64,000 nt of DNA from Arthrobacter_H sp030452125 (GTDB lineage: Bacteria > Actinomycetota > Actinomycetes > Actinomycetales > Micrococcaceae). The stretch lies in the NCBI GenBank assembly GCA_052379645.1, contig JBQSYU010000002.1; one strand, written 5' to 3'. This document shows positions 48,195-57,057 of the stretch, piece by piece; position 1 is the first letter of the stretch; the number at the start of each line of letters is the position of its first letter. The notes under the pieces are model-generated. The model did not search any database and was not told the DNA's origin. It was given only the letters and a program-made list of their open reading frames with translations. The position numbers and the translations under genes were made by a program.

Positions 48195-48650
48195 ATGACG
48201 GAAGACGCTGATGCACTGCGGGAGATGCAATATGAACTCATGCTGTTCTTCCGGCACCAGTTGCGCCCGCATCACCAGGGTGGCCCTGCCCTCGAGCGTT
48301 CCGCCTACGTCCTGCTCAACCGGCTGGAGCACTGTGATCCCATGACGCTCAAGGAGCTCTCGCGGGCCCTGCGCCTGGATGCCTCCACGATCCACCGCCA
48401 GGTAGGTGCGTTGATCCGCCACGACCACGTGGCCTACGTCCCCGGGGTCGCGGGGGAGGTGGCCCGGCGCATCGCCCCGACCGGGGCGGGGATCGAGGCG
48501 CTGTTGGAAACGCGCAGGTCCTATGAACAGGGGTTGCGCGAAGTCGTGGCCGACTGGCCGCTGGAGAAGCAGCGTGCCTTCTCGGGGATGCTGCGCGATT
48601 TCAACCAGAACGTCGAACGCATCGAGGAGTCCCCCTGGCCCCGGCGGTGA
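48195..48650 (+). CDS. MarR-family transcriptional regulator
   Basis: 151 aa winged-helix repressor. TLKELSRALRLDASTIHRQV is the HTH, RRIAPTGAGIEALLETRRSY the wing and following helix. GAGGGAGAAGG precedes ATG 48195. Divergent from the MFS exporter with palindromes between, the usual arrangement for ligand-relieved repression of efflux. Confidence 0.88.
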   Translation: MTEDADALREMQYELMLFFRHQLRPHHQGGPALERSAYVLLNRLEHCDPMTLKELSRALRLDASTIHRQVGALIRHDHVAYVPGVAGEVARRIAPTGAGIEALLETRRSYEQGLREVVADWPLEKQRAFSGMLRDFNQNVERIEESPWPRR

Positions 48651-48677
48651 GCAGCGGGCCGGCGCGCAGGGCTCCGG

Positions 48678-49346
48678 TCAGCGGACCGTCAGCATCGCGA
48701 TCATGATGGCGATGTAGTGGCAGGTGAACCCGCCGACCGTGAAGGCGTGGAAGAGCTCGTGGAAACCGAACCATTCGATGTGGATGTTCGGGCGTTTGAG
48801 GGCGTAGAAGACGGCGCCGGCGATATAGAGCGCGCCACCGACGCACAGCAGGACCGCTGCCGGGATGCTGGCGGCAAAGAAGTCGCCGATGTAGATCATG
48901 CAGGCCAGCCCCAGGGCGATGTAGACCGGGGTGTATAGCCACCGGGGGGCGTCGGTCCAGAACAGGCGGAAGGCCACGCCGAGGATCGCTCCGATCCAGA
49001 CGAGCCACAGCAGGAAGGTGGCTTTGGCCTCCGGCAGCAGGGCCCAGGCCATGGGGGTGTAGGAGCCGGCGATGACCAGCATGATGTTGGTGTGGTCCAG
49101 CCGCTTGAGGACCCGCTTGACCTGGGGGGACCAGTTTCCGCGGTGGTAGACGGCGGAGACGCTGAACAGCAGTAGTCCCGTCACGGCATAGACCGCGGCG
49201 GAGGCCTTGCCCCAGGGGCCGGGGGCCAGCACGACCAGGACGATGCCGGCCGCCAGCGCCAACGGTGCGGTGACCGCATGGATCCACCCCCGCAAATATG
49301 GTTTGATCTCTTCCGGCGGGGACGTGCTCGGGCTTGACGGCGACAT
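48678..49346 (-). CDS. Hemolysin III/PAQR family membrane protein (TrhA-like)
   Basis: 222 aa, seven transmembrane helices. SAVYHRGNW (Ser/His zinc-site motif), RLDHTNIMLVIAGSYTPM and the C-terminal FHELFHAFTVGGFTCHYIAI with the two zinc His are diagnostic. In E. coli TrhA influences membrane lipid homeostasis. ATG 49346 follows TAGTAT by 6 nt. Convergent with MarR and divergent from uppS. Confidence 0.9.
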   Translation of the reverse strand: MSPSSPSTSPPEEIKPYLRGWIHAVTAPLALAAGIVLVVLAPGPWGKASAAVYAVTGLLLFSVSAVYHRGNWSPQVKRVLKRLDHTNIMLVIAGSYTPMAWALLPEAKATFLLWLVWIGAILGVAFRLFWTDAPRWLYTPVYIALGLACMIYIGDFFAASIPAAVLLCVGGALYIAGAVFYALKRPNIHIEWFGFHELFHAFTVGGFTCHYIAIMIAMLTVR

Positions 49347-49352
49347 GTTCCG

Positions 49353-49358
49353 ATACTA
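49353..49358 (-). promoter_or_regulatory. Probable -10 box of the PAQR gene (leaderless)
   Basis: TAGTAT on the minus strand, 6 nt before ATG 49346. Confidence 0.5.
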
Positions 49359-49502
49359 CCGGAGAGTAACAAGGATGGTCCCCGAGGAAGCCGGTATCTG
49401 CAGGCGTGCCGGACAACACGGGGGCGGCCCAGCCGGTAGCCTAGAGGCGCGGCAACCATGCAGCGTTGATCCGTGCTGGCCGAACGACTGGAAGGGAACG
49501 AC

Positions 49503-50264
49503 GTGCGGTTGCCCGAAGTCCTTTACCGTCTCTACGGCAAAGTGCTCAAGAAGGACATCCCTGCCGAGAAGCTGCCCGGACATATCGGGATGGTCGTGGA
49601 CGGGAATCGGCGCTGGGCCAAGCTTGCCGGGGCACCGACCGTGCATGGCCACCAGGCCGGCGCCGACAACATCGTTGAGTTCCTGGGCTGGTGCCGGGAA
49701 CTGAACATCCCCACCGTCACCCTCTACATGCTCTCCACCGACAACATGAGCCGATCCAATGCCGAGCTGGATGACCTGATGGGCATCATCGCCAACATGC
49801 TGGACCGGCTCGCCGAGCAACGGGACCTGTGTGTGCAACCCATGGGCGCCTACGACTCACTTCCCGACTACCTCTCGGACAAGCTCCATGCCCTGGGCGA
49901 ATCCTCACGGAATGCCTCGGGCCTGCACGTGAACATCGCCATCGGCTACGGGGGTCGTGCCGAGATCGTGGACGCGGTCAAGGAATTGTTGTCCGACGCC
50001 GATGCCGCCGGCACCTCGTTGGCCGAGGTGGCCCGGGGGCTGGAGGTCGAGCACATCTCCCGCTACCTGTACACCCGGGGCCAGCCCGACCCGGATCTGG
50101 TCATCCGCACCTCCGGGGAACAACGCCTCTCGGGTTTCCTGACCTGGCAGAGCGCCTATAGCGAGTTCTATTTCTGCGAGGCGCTATGGCCCGATTTCCG
50201 CAAGGTCGACTTCCTGCGCGCGCTGCGCGACTTCACCGACCGCCAGCGTCGCTTCGGGAGCTGA
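49503..50264 (+). CDS. uppS: Isoprenyl (Z-polyprenyl) diphosphate synthase
   Basis: cis-prenyltransferase that extends allylic diphosphates with IPP for bactoprenol or a shorter Z-prenyl primer. HIGMVVDGNRRWAKLAG carries the catalytic Asp, and LVIRTSGEQRLSGFLTWQSAYSEFYF the IPP-binding region. 253 aa from GTG 49503 with GAAGGGA 5 nt upstream; the frame is open to 49473. Actinobacteria usually carry two such enzymes; which chain length this one makes cannot be told from sequence alone. Confidence 0.93.
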   Translation: MRLPEVLYRLYGKVLKKDIPAEKLPGHIGMVVDGNRRWAKLAGAPTVHGHQAGADNIVEFLGWCRELNIPTVTLYMLSTDNMSRSNAELDDLMGIIANMLDRLAEQRDLCVQPMGAYDSLPDYLSDKLHALGESSRNASGLHVNIAIGYGGRAEIVDAVKELLSDADAAGTSLAEVARGLEVEHISRYLYTRGQPDPDLVIRTSGEQRLSGFLTWQSAYSEFYFCEALWPDFRKVDFLRALRDFTDRQRRFGS

Positions 50265-50471
50265 GCCGTTCACCCCGGGGCCATGGGCCATTCGCCCGTC
50301 GGACGGCGTGTCTTGGGCCACAGGACACGTCGGCGGACTAGCTTGAAGGCATCGGCAGGCACGCCCGCCGGCCGAAACGGAAAGGCCACCGCACGTTGAG
50401 ACTCACTGTCAACGACGGGAGGCCGGACCCGGCCTCGGGGCTGGACCGGACCACCCGCAGAACGGTTACCT

Positions 50472-50488
50472 AGGGGCGCAACGCCCCT
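50472..50488 (+). promoter_or_regulatory. Tight hairpin directly before the phoH ribosome-binding site
   Basis: AGGGGCG-CAA-CGCCCCT, a perfect 7-bp stem with 3-nt loop ending 4 nt before GGGAG. It could be a leader structure or a weak terminator. The rest of the 237-nt gap after uppS holds only a short CGTTGA/TCAACG repeat. Confidence 0.4.
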
Positions 50489-50501
50489 GTTGGGAGTCAT
50501 C

Positions 50502-51908
50502 GTGGCAGTCGAAATCCAGTCCAGCAACGTCGCAGCGGACGAGACCGGCAGGACGGGCCAGACTCCCGCCTCCGGCACCGCCCGCACCACCCCCGCGACC
50601 GACCCGGCGACGGGCGCCCGGCAAAGCGTGGGGGAGAAGTCCTATGTCCTGGACACCTCGGTCCTGATTGCCGACCCGCGGGCGATCCTGCGCTTTGCCG
50701 AACACGAGGTGATCGTCCCCATCGTGGTGATCAGCGAGCTGGAGAAGAAGCGCCACGACCCGGAGCTGGGCTTCTTCGCCCGCAAGGCCCTGCGGCTGCT
50801 GGACGAGCTCCGGATCGAACGCGGAGGCCTGAACCGGCCGATGCCCATCGGGGACGAGGGTGGATCCTTGCGGATCGAGCTGAACCACGTGTCCACCGAG
50901 GTCCTTCCGGTGGGCTTCCGGGCAGCGGACAATGATTCACGCATCCTGGCCGTGGCCAAGAACTTCTTCGATGAGGGCCGTGATGTCACGGTGGTGTCGA
51001 AGGATCTTCCGATGCGGGTCAAGGCCTCGGCCATGGGCCTGCAGGCCGATGAGTACCGCAATGGGCTCGTGGTCGATTCGGGCTGGACCGGGACCGCGGA
51101 ACTGGATGTGGCCGATGCCGATGTCGAGGATCTGTACAACCACGAACCGGTCCTGATCGCCGAGACGGCCGAGATGCCGGCGAACACCGGTCTGGTGCTG
51201 CTCTCCAATCGCGGCTCGGCCCTGGGCCGGGTCGGCGAGGACGGTCTCGTCCGCCTCGTGAAGGGCGACCGCGATGTCTTCGGCCTGCATGGACGCTCGG
51301 CTGAACAACGACTGGCGATCGAGTTGCTGATGGACCGTGAGGTCGGCATCGTCTCCCTGGGGGGACGGGCCGGAACCGGCAAATCAGCCCTCGCCCTCTG
51401 TGCGGGGCTCGAAGCGGTCATGGAACGGGGCGACCATAAGAAGGTCGTGGTCTTCCGGCCCCTCTATGCGGTCGGAGGCCAGGAACTCGGCTACCTGCCC
51501 GGGGCGGAAGACGAGAAGATGAATCCCTGGGGCCAGGCGGTCTTCGACACCCTGGGGGCGTTGGTCTCCAGAAACGTCATGGAGGAGATCGTCGACCGCG
51601 GGCTTCTGGAGGTCCTGCCGCTGACCCATATCCGGGGCAGGTCCCTGCATGATTCGTTCGTCATCGTCGACGAGGCGCAGTCCTTGGAAAAGAACGTCCT
51701 GCTCACGGTGATGAGCCGGATCGGACAGAACTCAAAGATCGTCCTGACCCACGATGTGGCCCAGCGCGATAATCTCAGGGTCGGCCGGCACGACGGCGTG
51801 GCCGCGGTGGTCGAAACACTCAAGGGCCATCCGCTGTTCGGGCACATCACGCTGACCCGGTCCGAACGTTCGGCCATCGCGGCCCTGGTCACCGACATGC
51901 TCGAGTAA
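50502..51908 (+). CDS. PIN-PhoH family ATPase
   Basis: 468 aa. N-terminal PIN RNase-like domain (about 45-195): YVLDTSVLIADPRAILRF with the metal Asp, ISELEKKRHDPELG and VVSKDLPMRVKA. C-terminal PhoH helicase-like ATPase: GRAGTGKSALALCAGLEA (Walker A) and SFVIVDEAQSLEK (Walker B). PIN-PhoH (PhoH2-type) proteins unwind and cleave RNA and are often toxin-antitoxin derived in mycobacteria. GTG 50502 has GGGAG 7 nt upstream. No small antitoxin ORF is evident upstream. Confidence 0.9.
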   Translation: MAVEIQSSNVAADETGRTGQTPASGTARTTPATDPATGARQSVGEKSYVLDTSVLIADPRAILRFAEHEVIVPIVVISELEKKRHDPELGFFARKALRLLDELRIERGGLNRPMPIGDEGGSLRIELNHVSTEVLPVGFRAADNDSRILAVAKNFFDEGRDVTVVSKDLPMRVKASAMGLQADEYRNGLVVDSGWTGTAELDVADADVEDLYNHEPVLIAETAEMPANTGLVLLSNRGSALGRVGEDGLVRLVKGDRDVFGLHGRSAEQRLAIELLMDREVGIVSLGGRAGTGKSALALCAGLEAVMERGDHKKVVVFRPLYAVGGQELGYLPGAEDEKMNPWGQAVFDTLGALVSRNVMEEIVDRGLLEVLPLTHIRGRSLHDSFVIVDEAQSLEKNVLLTVMSRIGQNSKIVLTHDVAQRDNLRVGRHDGVAAVVETLKGHPLFGHITLTRSERSAIAALVTDMLE

Positions 51909-51958
51909 CCGGGCCCGGGCCGGCGACCCGGGGTCCGCTCCAGGCGGGGGCCGATGGC

Positions 51959-52855
51959 TCAACCGGCCCGCCGTCCGCGGATGATCCAGGGGATGTGGTC
52001 CCGCACGTCGGTCAGATGCATCGAATGTTCCACGAACAGGTCATCGAGCATGTATTCGTTCACTGCGTGGATGTGGATGTCGTGCCCGTTGCCCTGCACC
52101 GGGCCGTCGAGGGCCTCCGAGTACACGCAGACCGCTGTCTGGAGGTCGATCCGCAGCCGGGTCCTCCCCGCCTCCAGCAGCGGGAACCCGGCTGTGTCCG
52201 GGGTGTAGGTGACATTGGGTGAGACCACGGCTTCCAGGGCCGGGCGTCCCGCATGCCGGGTTTCGGCCAGCTCGTGGATCTCCACGACGTTGGACAGCGG
52301 GAATTCCAGCGGAACCGGTGCGCTGCCCGCCAGCTCCACGGGATCAAGCATGGCGGCCCAGCGGGCATCCCCGAAGACCGGGTCACCGTAGTCCGCCTCC
52401 GGACGCCGGGCAATCAGCCCGTCGTCGTCGTAGATCGGTGTCACCAGCCGCGGTGGCAACAACCAGGAGTTGCGGTTGCCCTGGACGTAGAAGGCATCAC
52501 GGGAAGCGTGGATCGAGGTGGTGCTGAACAGCAGTTCGGAGGATTCGTCCTCGACCCGCAGTGCATCCGGACGGCGCAACCAGGCCCGGATCCGGGGAAT
52601 GGCCTCGGGGACCTTCTCCTGCTCACGTTCGACATCGGCCGGCGCCGACAGGGCGTCCAGGGGCGTGTGGTCCTCCTGCAGCTTCACCGGGGCGGCCGTA
52701 GTGGCGGTGGGGTCTGCGGTGAACCATTCAACGTCGAAGCGCAGGGTCTTCCACCGCCAGGGTGAAGACCTGCAGAGCCGGCGGAAGGCCGCGGCATCCT
52801 CACGGGAGACCGCCGAGGGGCCCGGCGGCGTCGGGGTGGTCGGAGGAATAGTCAT
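51959..52855 (-). CDS. Conserved hypothetical protein
   Basis: 298 aa, soluble, no signal peptide. Not recognised. It has conserved-looking segments RRLCRSSPWRWKTLRFDVEW, VQGNRNSWLLPPRLVTPIYD, GDARWAAMLDPVEL and a C-terminal YMLDDLFVEHSMHLTDVRDH. The pattern suggests a large beta-rich enzyme-like fold with several His near the end, but no catalytic motif can be named. ATG 52855 follows TAGACT by 6 nt (leaderless). Divergent from the prepilin peptidase. Confidence 0.6.
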   Translation of the reverse strand: MTIPPTTPTPPGPSAVSREDAAAFRRLCRSSPWRWKTLRFDVEWFTADPTATTAAPVKLQEDHTPLDALSAPADVEREQEKVPEAIPRIRAWLRRPDALRVEDESSELLFSTTSIHASRDAFYVQGNRNSWLLPPRLVTPIYDDDGLIARRPEADYGDPVFGDARWAAMLDPVELAGSAPVPLEFPLSNVVEIHELAETRHAGRPALEAVVSPNVTYTPDTAGFPLLEAGRTRLRIDLQTAVCVYSEALDGPVQGNGHDIHIHAVNEYMLDDLFVEHSMHLTDVRDHIPWIIRGRRAG

Positions 52856-52913
52856 ATCCACAGTCTAGACAGGCGGGTCCCATCCCCGCCCGGGGCTGCG
52901 CTAGCGTGGGTCC
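52856..52913. promoter_or_regulatory. Divergent pair of leaderless promoters
   Basis: Minus strand: TAGACT (52862-52867), 6 nt, ATG 52855. Plus strand: TAGCGT (52902-52907), 6 nt, ATG 52914. The whole 58-bp gap is consumed by two divergent promoters, leaving no space for ribosome-binding sites. Confidence 0.55.
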
Positions 52914-53420
52914 ATGATCGAAGCGATTCAGGAACTGCGTGAGACGGCTCCGGCGGCCTTCGTCCCCTTGGTCCTGGCGCTGCTGCTCTTCATCATCAAC
53001 GGGGCACGGCTGGCCTGGATCGATGCCAGGACGCATCTGTTGCCCAATCGGATCATCCTGCCGTGGTACCTCTTCGCGCTGGTCCTGCTGGGAGCGGCGC
53101 TGGGGCTGGCCGGTGACTGGGCCGGGCTGCTGCGAACCGTCCTGGGCGGTGCCATCCTGTTCAGCTTCTATCTTCTGCTGCATCTGATCCAGCCGCGGGG
53201 CATGGGGTTGGGGGACGTGAAGCTCGCGGGGATCATGGGGTTGTATCTGGGCTATGTGAGCTGGACGCACCTGCTGCTGGGGACCGTGGCGGCCTTCCTG
53301 CTCGGGGCGCTGGCCTCGCTGGTGTTCATCATGGTGCGCCGGGCCCGCCTCAAGACCTCCTTGGCGTTCGGGCCCTACCTGGTGATCGGTACGGCGGCAG
53401 CCCTGTTCGTGGCAGGCTAG
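52914..53420 (+). CDS. A24 family prepilin peptidase (peptidase domain only)
   Basis: 168 aa, about six transmembrane helices. The two aspartic-protease sites are AWIDARTHLLPNRI and GMGLGDVKLAGIMGLYLG. It lacks the N-terminal methylase domain and zinc Cys of full-length PilD/ComC, as in CpaA/TadV-type enzymes. No pilin or secretion ATPase genes are in the window. The Nudix gene starts 5 nt after its stop. Confidence 0.87.
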   Translation: MIEAIQELRETAPAAFVPLVLALLLFIINGARLAWIDARTHLLPNRIILPWYLFALVLLGAALGLAGDWAGLLRTVLGGAILFSFYLLLHLIQPRGMGLGDVKLAGIMGLYLGYVSWTHLLLGTVAAFLLGALASLVFIMVRRARLKTSLAFGPYLVIGTAAALFVAG

Positions 53421-53425
53421 GGAAC

Positions 53426-53896
53426 ATGCCGACCCCCGAATTCATCCTGTCCCTGCGCGAGAAAATCGGCCATGACCCCCTCTGGCTCCCCGGGGTGAAA
53501 GCCGTGGTGCATCGTCACGACGGTGCACTGCTTCTGGTCAAACGAGCCGATAACGGCCGGTGGACCCTCCCCGCGGGGATCATGGAACCCGGGGAGGAAC
53601 CGGCGGCCACCGCCGTGAGGGAGGTCCTGGAGGAGACCGGAGTCGAAGTCCGGGTCGAGCGGCTGGCCGGCATCGGCACCACCGACCCAGTGACTTATCC
53701 GAACGGCGACCAGGCCCAATACCTCGACGTGGTGTTCGCCTGCCACTATCTTTCCGGCCAAGCCCGGGTGAATGACGACGAGAACACCGAGGTCGCTTGG
53801 TTCCATGACGCAGACCGCCCGGTCCTGCCGCCCAAACACCAACGTGCCGTGGACTGGGCGCGGGACCAGGACCGGGCCGCCTGCTTCCTGGGGTGA
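53426..53896 (+). CDS. Nudix hydrolase
   Basis: 156 aa. Complete Nudix box GIMEPGEEPAATAVREVLEE followed by TGVEV (Gx5Ex7REUxEExGU). VHRHDGALLLVKRADNGRWTLP precedes it. Specificity is not evident; ADP-ribose or a nucleotide is possible. AGGGAAC before ATG 53426, in an operon with the prepilin peptidase. Confidence 0.9.
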   Translation: MPTPEFILSLREKIGHDPLWLPGVKAVVHRHDGALLLVKRADNGRWTLPAGIMEPGEEPAATAVREVLEETGVEVRVERLAGIGTTDPVTYPNGDQAQYLDVVFACHYLSGQARVNDDENTEVAWFHDADRPVLPPKHQRAVDWARDQDRAACFLG

Positions 53897-53932
53897 TTTC
53901 CCGCAGGAGGCCGACGGCAACGCGGCCGCTGC

Positions 53933-54820
53933 CTAGATCTTCAGCTTCCGGGCGAAGGCCCCCTGCCGGCGGCGACCATAGGCAACCATCAGTGGTGCCA
54001 GTCGCACGGCGAGACCGGGCCAGGCATCGAAGACGCGGACCTGGCCTCCACGCCACCGCGGCCAGGCCGTCACTGGCCGTGGTTTGTCGATGACCCGCAG
54101 GACCAGATCAGCGACTTCACCCGGGTCGAGCAGCTTGCCGGTGAAGGACAGCGCGGCACCGGGATCATCGAGCTTGTCATGGAGCATCGGGGTCCACATC
54201 CCGTCCGGACAGACGCAACTGATCTCCACGCCCTTGACCCCGGCGGCCCGCAGATCGGCCAGTGCCGACACGCTGAACCCCAGGACCGCGTGCTTCGAGG
54301 CGGCGTAGATCCCCTCACCGGGTACCCCGACCAGACCGGCCAGTGATGCCACGTTCACGACCTGGCCGGCATCGGCCGGACGCATGATCTTCAGGGCGGC
54401 CAAGGTGCCGTTGATGGTCCCGGCGGCGTTGACCTCCAGGACCAGACGTCGTTGCCGTTCGTCCTGCTCCCAGACGGGCCCGGTGAACAAGGCCCCCGCG
54501 TTATTGACCCAGAGGGCCAACGAACCCGACCGTGCCCGGGTGGCCTCGGCGGCCTCGGAACACGCGTCGGCGTCGCGGACGTCCAGGGAGGAAGCGAAGG
54601 CCAGCCGTTCCACCGGCCGCGGAAATTCCGCATTGATCTCCGCGGTCACGGCTTCGGCCCGCCGACGATCGACGTCGGTGATCTGGAGGGTGAAACCCGC
54701 CCGGGCCAGCCGCAGGGCGATCTGCCGGCCCAACCCGCCACCGGCGCCGGTGATGACTGCCCCACCCCGAGCGGCCGGGAGGATGCCGGGGGAGGGGCGG
54801 TGCCCTGTCAGCCGTCTCAT
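53933..54820 (-). CDS. Short-chain dehydrogenase/reductase
   Basis: 295 aa. AVITGAGGGLGRQIALRLA (TGxxxGxG cofactor motif), NNAGALFTGP, and the catalytic GIYAASKHAVLGF (YxxxK). The C-terminal GQVRVFDAWPGLAVRLAPLM resembles SDRs found next to flavin monooxygenases. Its ATG overlaps the stop of the monooxygenase gene, so the two are translationally coupled and probably act on the same substrate. Confidence 0.9.
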   Translation of the reverse strand: MRRLTGHRPSPGILPAARGGAVITGAGGGLGRQIALRLARAGFTLQITDVDRRRAEAVTAEINAEFPRPVERLAFASSLDVRDADACSEAAEATRARSGSLALWVNNAGALFTGPVWEQDERQRRLVLEVNAAGTINGTLAALKIMRPADAGQVVNVASLAGLVGVPGEGIYAASKHAVLGFSVSALADLRAAGVKGVEISCVCPDGMWTPMLHDKLDDPGAALSFTGKLLDPGEVADLVLRVIDKPRPVTAWPRWRGGQVRVFDAWPGLAVRLAPLMVAYGRRRQGAFARKLKI

Positions 54821-56223
54821 GCGGCAGCCCCCAGGCGATGGCGGGCCTCCGGGGACGATTTGGCGGCTCGGGCGCCGCCTCGGCGGCGTTCTCGCTCGAG
54901 GTCCCAGAGGTAGCTGTCGAAATCGACTTCCATGGTGTGCCGGGCGGAGGAGTAGAAGCGACGGGCATTGCGTTGGTGGTCACGTTCCATCTGCGTGCGG
55001 ATCACCTCTGCCTCCGGCGCCACGTAGCGTCCGGTGAGCATCTCCGAGACCCATACCGATTGGGCTTCGGCCAGGGGCATCACCGCCCCGATGGGTTGGA
55101 GTAGGCCGATGAAGAACAGCCCGGGGTGGTCGGGGTGAACGGTACGCTTCCACAACGGAAACTCGTTTCCCGCGGGGCTGACCAGGTCCTCCGCCAGGAA
55201 GGGAAACCGCACGCGGTAGCCGGTGGCCCAGATGATCAGATCCGCCGTCGCCGCGGAGCCATCGGTGAACACGACCCGGCCCCCGTCGAGCCGCTCGATG
55301 CCCGGCTTCGGCGTCACGGCCCCTGATTTCAGCACCCGGCGGATCTGCTCCGATTGGACGGGGTGGGATTGGCCCGGGGCGTGGGCCGGTTGCGGCAGCC
55401 CGAGCCGCGTGGTGCTGCCGGAGAGCATCGAGGCAAGCCGGAGCCTGGCCCGGGTGGCCCACCACGGCAGCCATTTGGGCAGCACCAACTGGTCCGAGGC
55501 CCGACCGAGGAAGTACTTGCGCAGCACCCACTGGCCACGGCGTTGGGACAGGATCGCGCTGCGGGCGACCCGCGCGGCCTCGGAGGCGATATCCAGGGCC
55601 GAGTTCCCGGCGCCTACAACCACCACGTTCTTGTCCCGAAGCTGTTTCGCCGAACGGTAGTCATGGGCGTGCAACTGCTCGCCATCGAAGCTTCCGGGGT
55701 AGGCGGGGTCGGGCCAGCGGGCGTCCCAGTGGTGCCCGTTGGCGACGAGGACGGCGTCGTAGTGGTGCTGCCGTGTGCCCTCGGGGCCGGTGGTCTCGAC
55801 CCGCCATCCACCGTTTTCAGGCACGACTGCGTCGACGCGGGTGTTGAAGCGGATCTTGTCGCGAAAGCCGAAATGGTCGACATAGGCCTCGAAATAGGCG
55901 GCCACCTGATCGTGACGGGCATAGGCGGGATAGTCGGCGGGCATCGGGAAATCCGAGAAGGCCATGCGGGGACAGGAGGTGTTGATCTCCAGGGTCTCGT
56001 AGCAAGCGGACTGGCCGTTGGGGTTCTTGAAGACCCAATTCCCGCCGACGACACTGCCCTGTTCGAAGCAATCGACCGGCACTGCGGCCTGATGCATCGT
56101 CTTCACGGCGGCCAGGCCCGAGGACCCGGCCCCGATGACGCAGGTGCGGGGCAGGGAGGGGTTGGCGGGGATCGGTTGCGTAGCGGCCGGTGCGCGATCG
56201 CGTTCCTTGACGAAATAAGACAT
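54817..56223 (-). CDS. Flavin-containing monooxygenase
   Basis: 468 aa class B flavoprotein monooxygenase. TCVIGAGSSGLAAVKTMHQA (FAD), LVANGHHWDARWPDPAYPG close to the FxGxxxHxxxW Baeyer-Villiger/FMO fingerprint, VVVGAGNSALDIASEAARVA (NADPH) and IWATGYRVRFPFL. Oxidises ketones, amines or sulfides; substrate unknown. Start at ATG 56223 with AAGGA upstream; the frame is open further but lacks support. Divergent from a TetR regulator. Confidence 0.92.
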   Translation of the reverse strand: MSYFVKERDRAPAATQPIPANPSLPRTCVIGAGSSGLAAVKTMHQAAVPVDCFEQGSVVGGNWVFKNPNGQSACYETLEINTSCPRMAFSDFPMPADYPAYARHDQVAAYFEAYVDHFGFRDKIRFNTRVDAVVPENGGWRVETTGPEGTRQHHYDAVLVANGHHWDARWPDPAYPGSFDGEQLHAHDYRSAKQLRDKNVVVVGAGNSALDIASEAARVARSAILSQRRGQWVLRKYFLGRASDQLVLPKWLPWWATRARLRLASMLSGSTTRLGLPQPAHAPGQSHPVQSEQIRRVLKSGAVTPKPGIERLDGGRVVFTDGSAATADLIIWATGYRVRFPFLAEDLVSPAGNEFPLWKRTVHPDHPGLFFIGLLQPIGAVMPLAEAQSVWVSEMLTGRYVAPEAEVIRTQMERDHQRNARRFYSSARHTMEVDFDSYLWDLERERRRGGARAAKSSPEARHRLGAAA

Positions 56224-56238
56224 GTGATGATCCTTACA

Positions 56239-56258
56239 TTGGAAATGCGGATTTTCAA
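56239..56258. promoter_or_regulatory. Probable TetR operator between the monooxygenase and TetR genes
   Basis: TTGGAAA-N6-TTTTCAA, one mismatch per 7-bp arm, directly upstream of the monooxygenase ribosome-binding site. AT-rich against its surroundings. Confidence 0.45.
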
Positions 56259-56325
56259 GAATTGGATCGAGGATGAAGGCCGTCGCTGTGGCAGAGTAGC
56301 TTGCGTGAAGACTGGAGAATCGCCG

Positions 56326-56967
56326 GTGCAGGAGGACGACGCATCCGAAGCCGGTCGGAAATGGCGTGGTGTGTCCCGCCCGCAGCGGGATGCCGCCCGC
56401 CGACATCGCCTCCTGGAAGCCGGGGTGGAACTCTTCGGGACCCAGGGCTATGCCGCAACCACGGTCCAGGGGTTGTGCCGCCAGGCAGGGGTCTCCTCCC
56501 GCTCTTTCTACGAGTGTTTTTCCGGGCGCGAGGAAGTGCTCGAAACCATCTACCTTGAAGCGACCCGGGGAATCGAACGGAGGGTGATGACCCTGGACAT
56601 CGCCGCCGGAGATACCGCCTATGAGATCATCCGCCGTGGTGTCCAGGCCGGGGTCGGGCCGATGCTCGAAGACGAGCGACTGGGCCTGGTGCTTGAAATC
56701 GAAGCCGTGGGCGTTTCACCGGAGCTGGAAACCAGACGGCGGCAGATGATCGCAGGCATCGCCCGGGCCATGGATGCCATGATGCTCGAACTGATCCGGC
56801 GCGGGCTGGTCCCCGAGTCCCCGCCGGGGCTGATCGGGTTGGTGGCTGTCGGCGGGATGACCGAGGCCCTCGTCGCCCATCTGAACACCCCATCCGCGGG
56901 CCGGATGCCGGTGCCGGAGTTCGTGGACGAACTGGCACGGGTGATCACCCGGATGGCCGGCGGATAA
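56326..56967 (+). CDS. TetR-family regulator
   Basis: 213 aa. N-terminal HTH: AARRHRLLEAGVELFGTQGY, ATTVQGLCRQAGVSSRSFYE. The C-terminal ligand domain ends VDELARVITRMAGG. GTG 56326 has GGAG 8 nt upstream; GTG 56305 is an alternative. TAGCTT (56297-56302) is a likely -10. It probably represses the divergent monooxygenase-SDR operon. Confidence 0.88.
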   Translation: MQEDDASEAGRKWRGVSRPQRDAARRHRLLEAGVELFGTQGYAATTVQGLCRQAGVSSRSFYECFSGREEVLETIYLEATRGIERRVMTLDIAAGDTAYEIIRRGVQAGVGPMLEDERLGLVLEIEAVGVSPELETRRRQMIAGIARAMDAMMLELIRRGLVPESPPGLIGLVAVGGMTEALVAHLNTPSAGRMPVPEFVDELARVITRMAGG

Positions 56968-57057
56968 CCGACCCATGGTGTTGCCCGCGCTCCGCCACTA
57001 GGCTGGCGTCAGGGAAACCGCCATCGAGGCCGGTGGCGCGGATCGAAGGGGAGACGC

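Noticed and set aside
50502..51908. PhoH2-type toxin-antitoxin pair
   Set aside because: The PIN-PhoH protein is clear, but no short antitoxin frame with a start and ribosome-binding site precedes it in the 237-nt gap.
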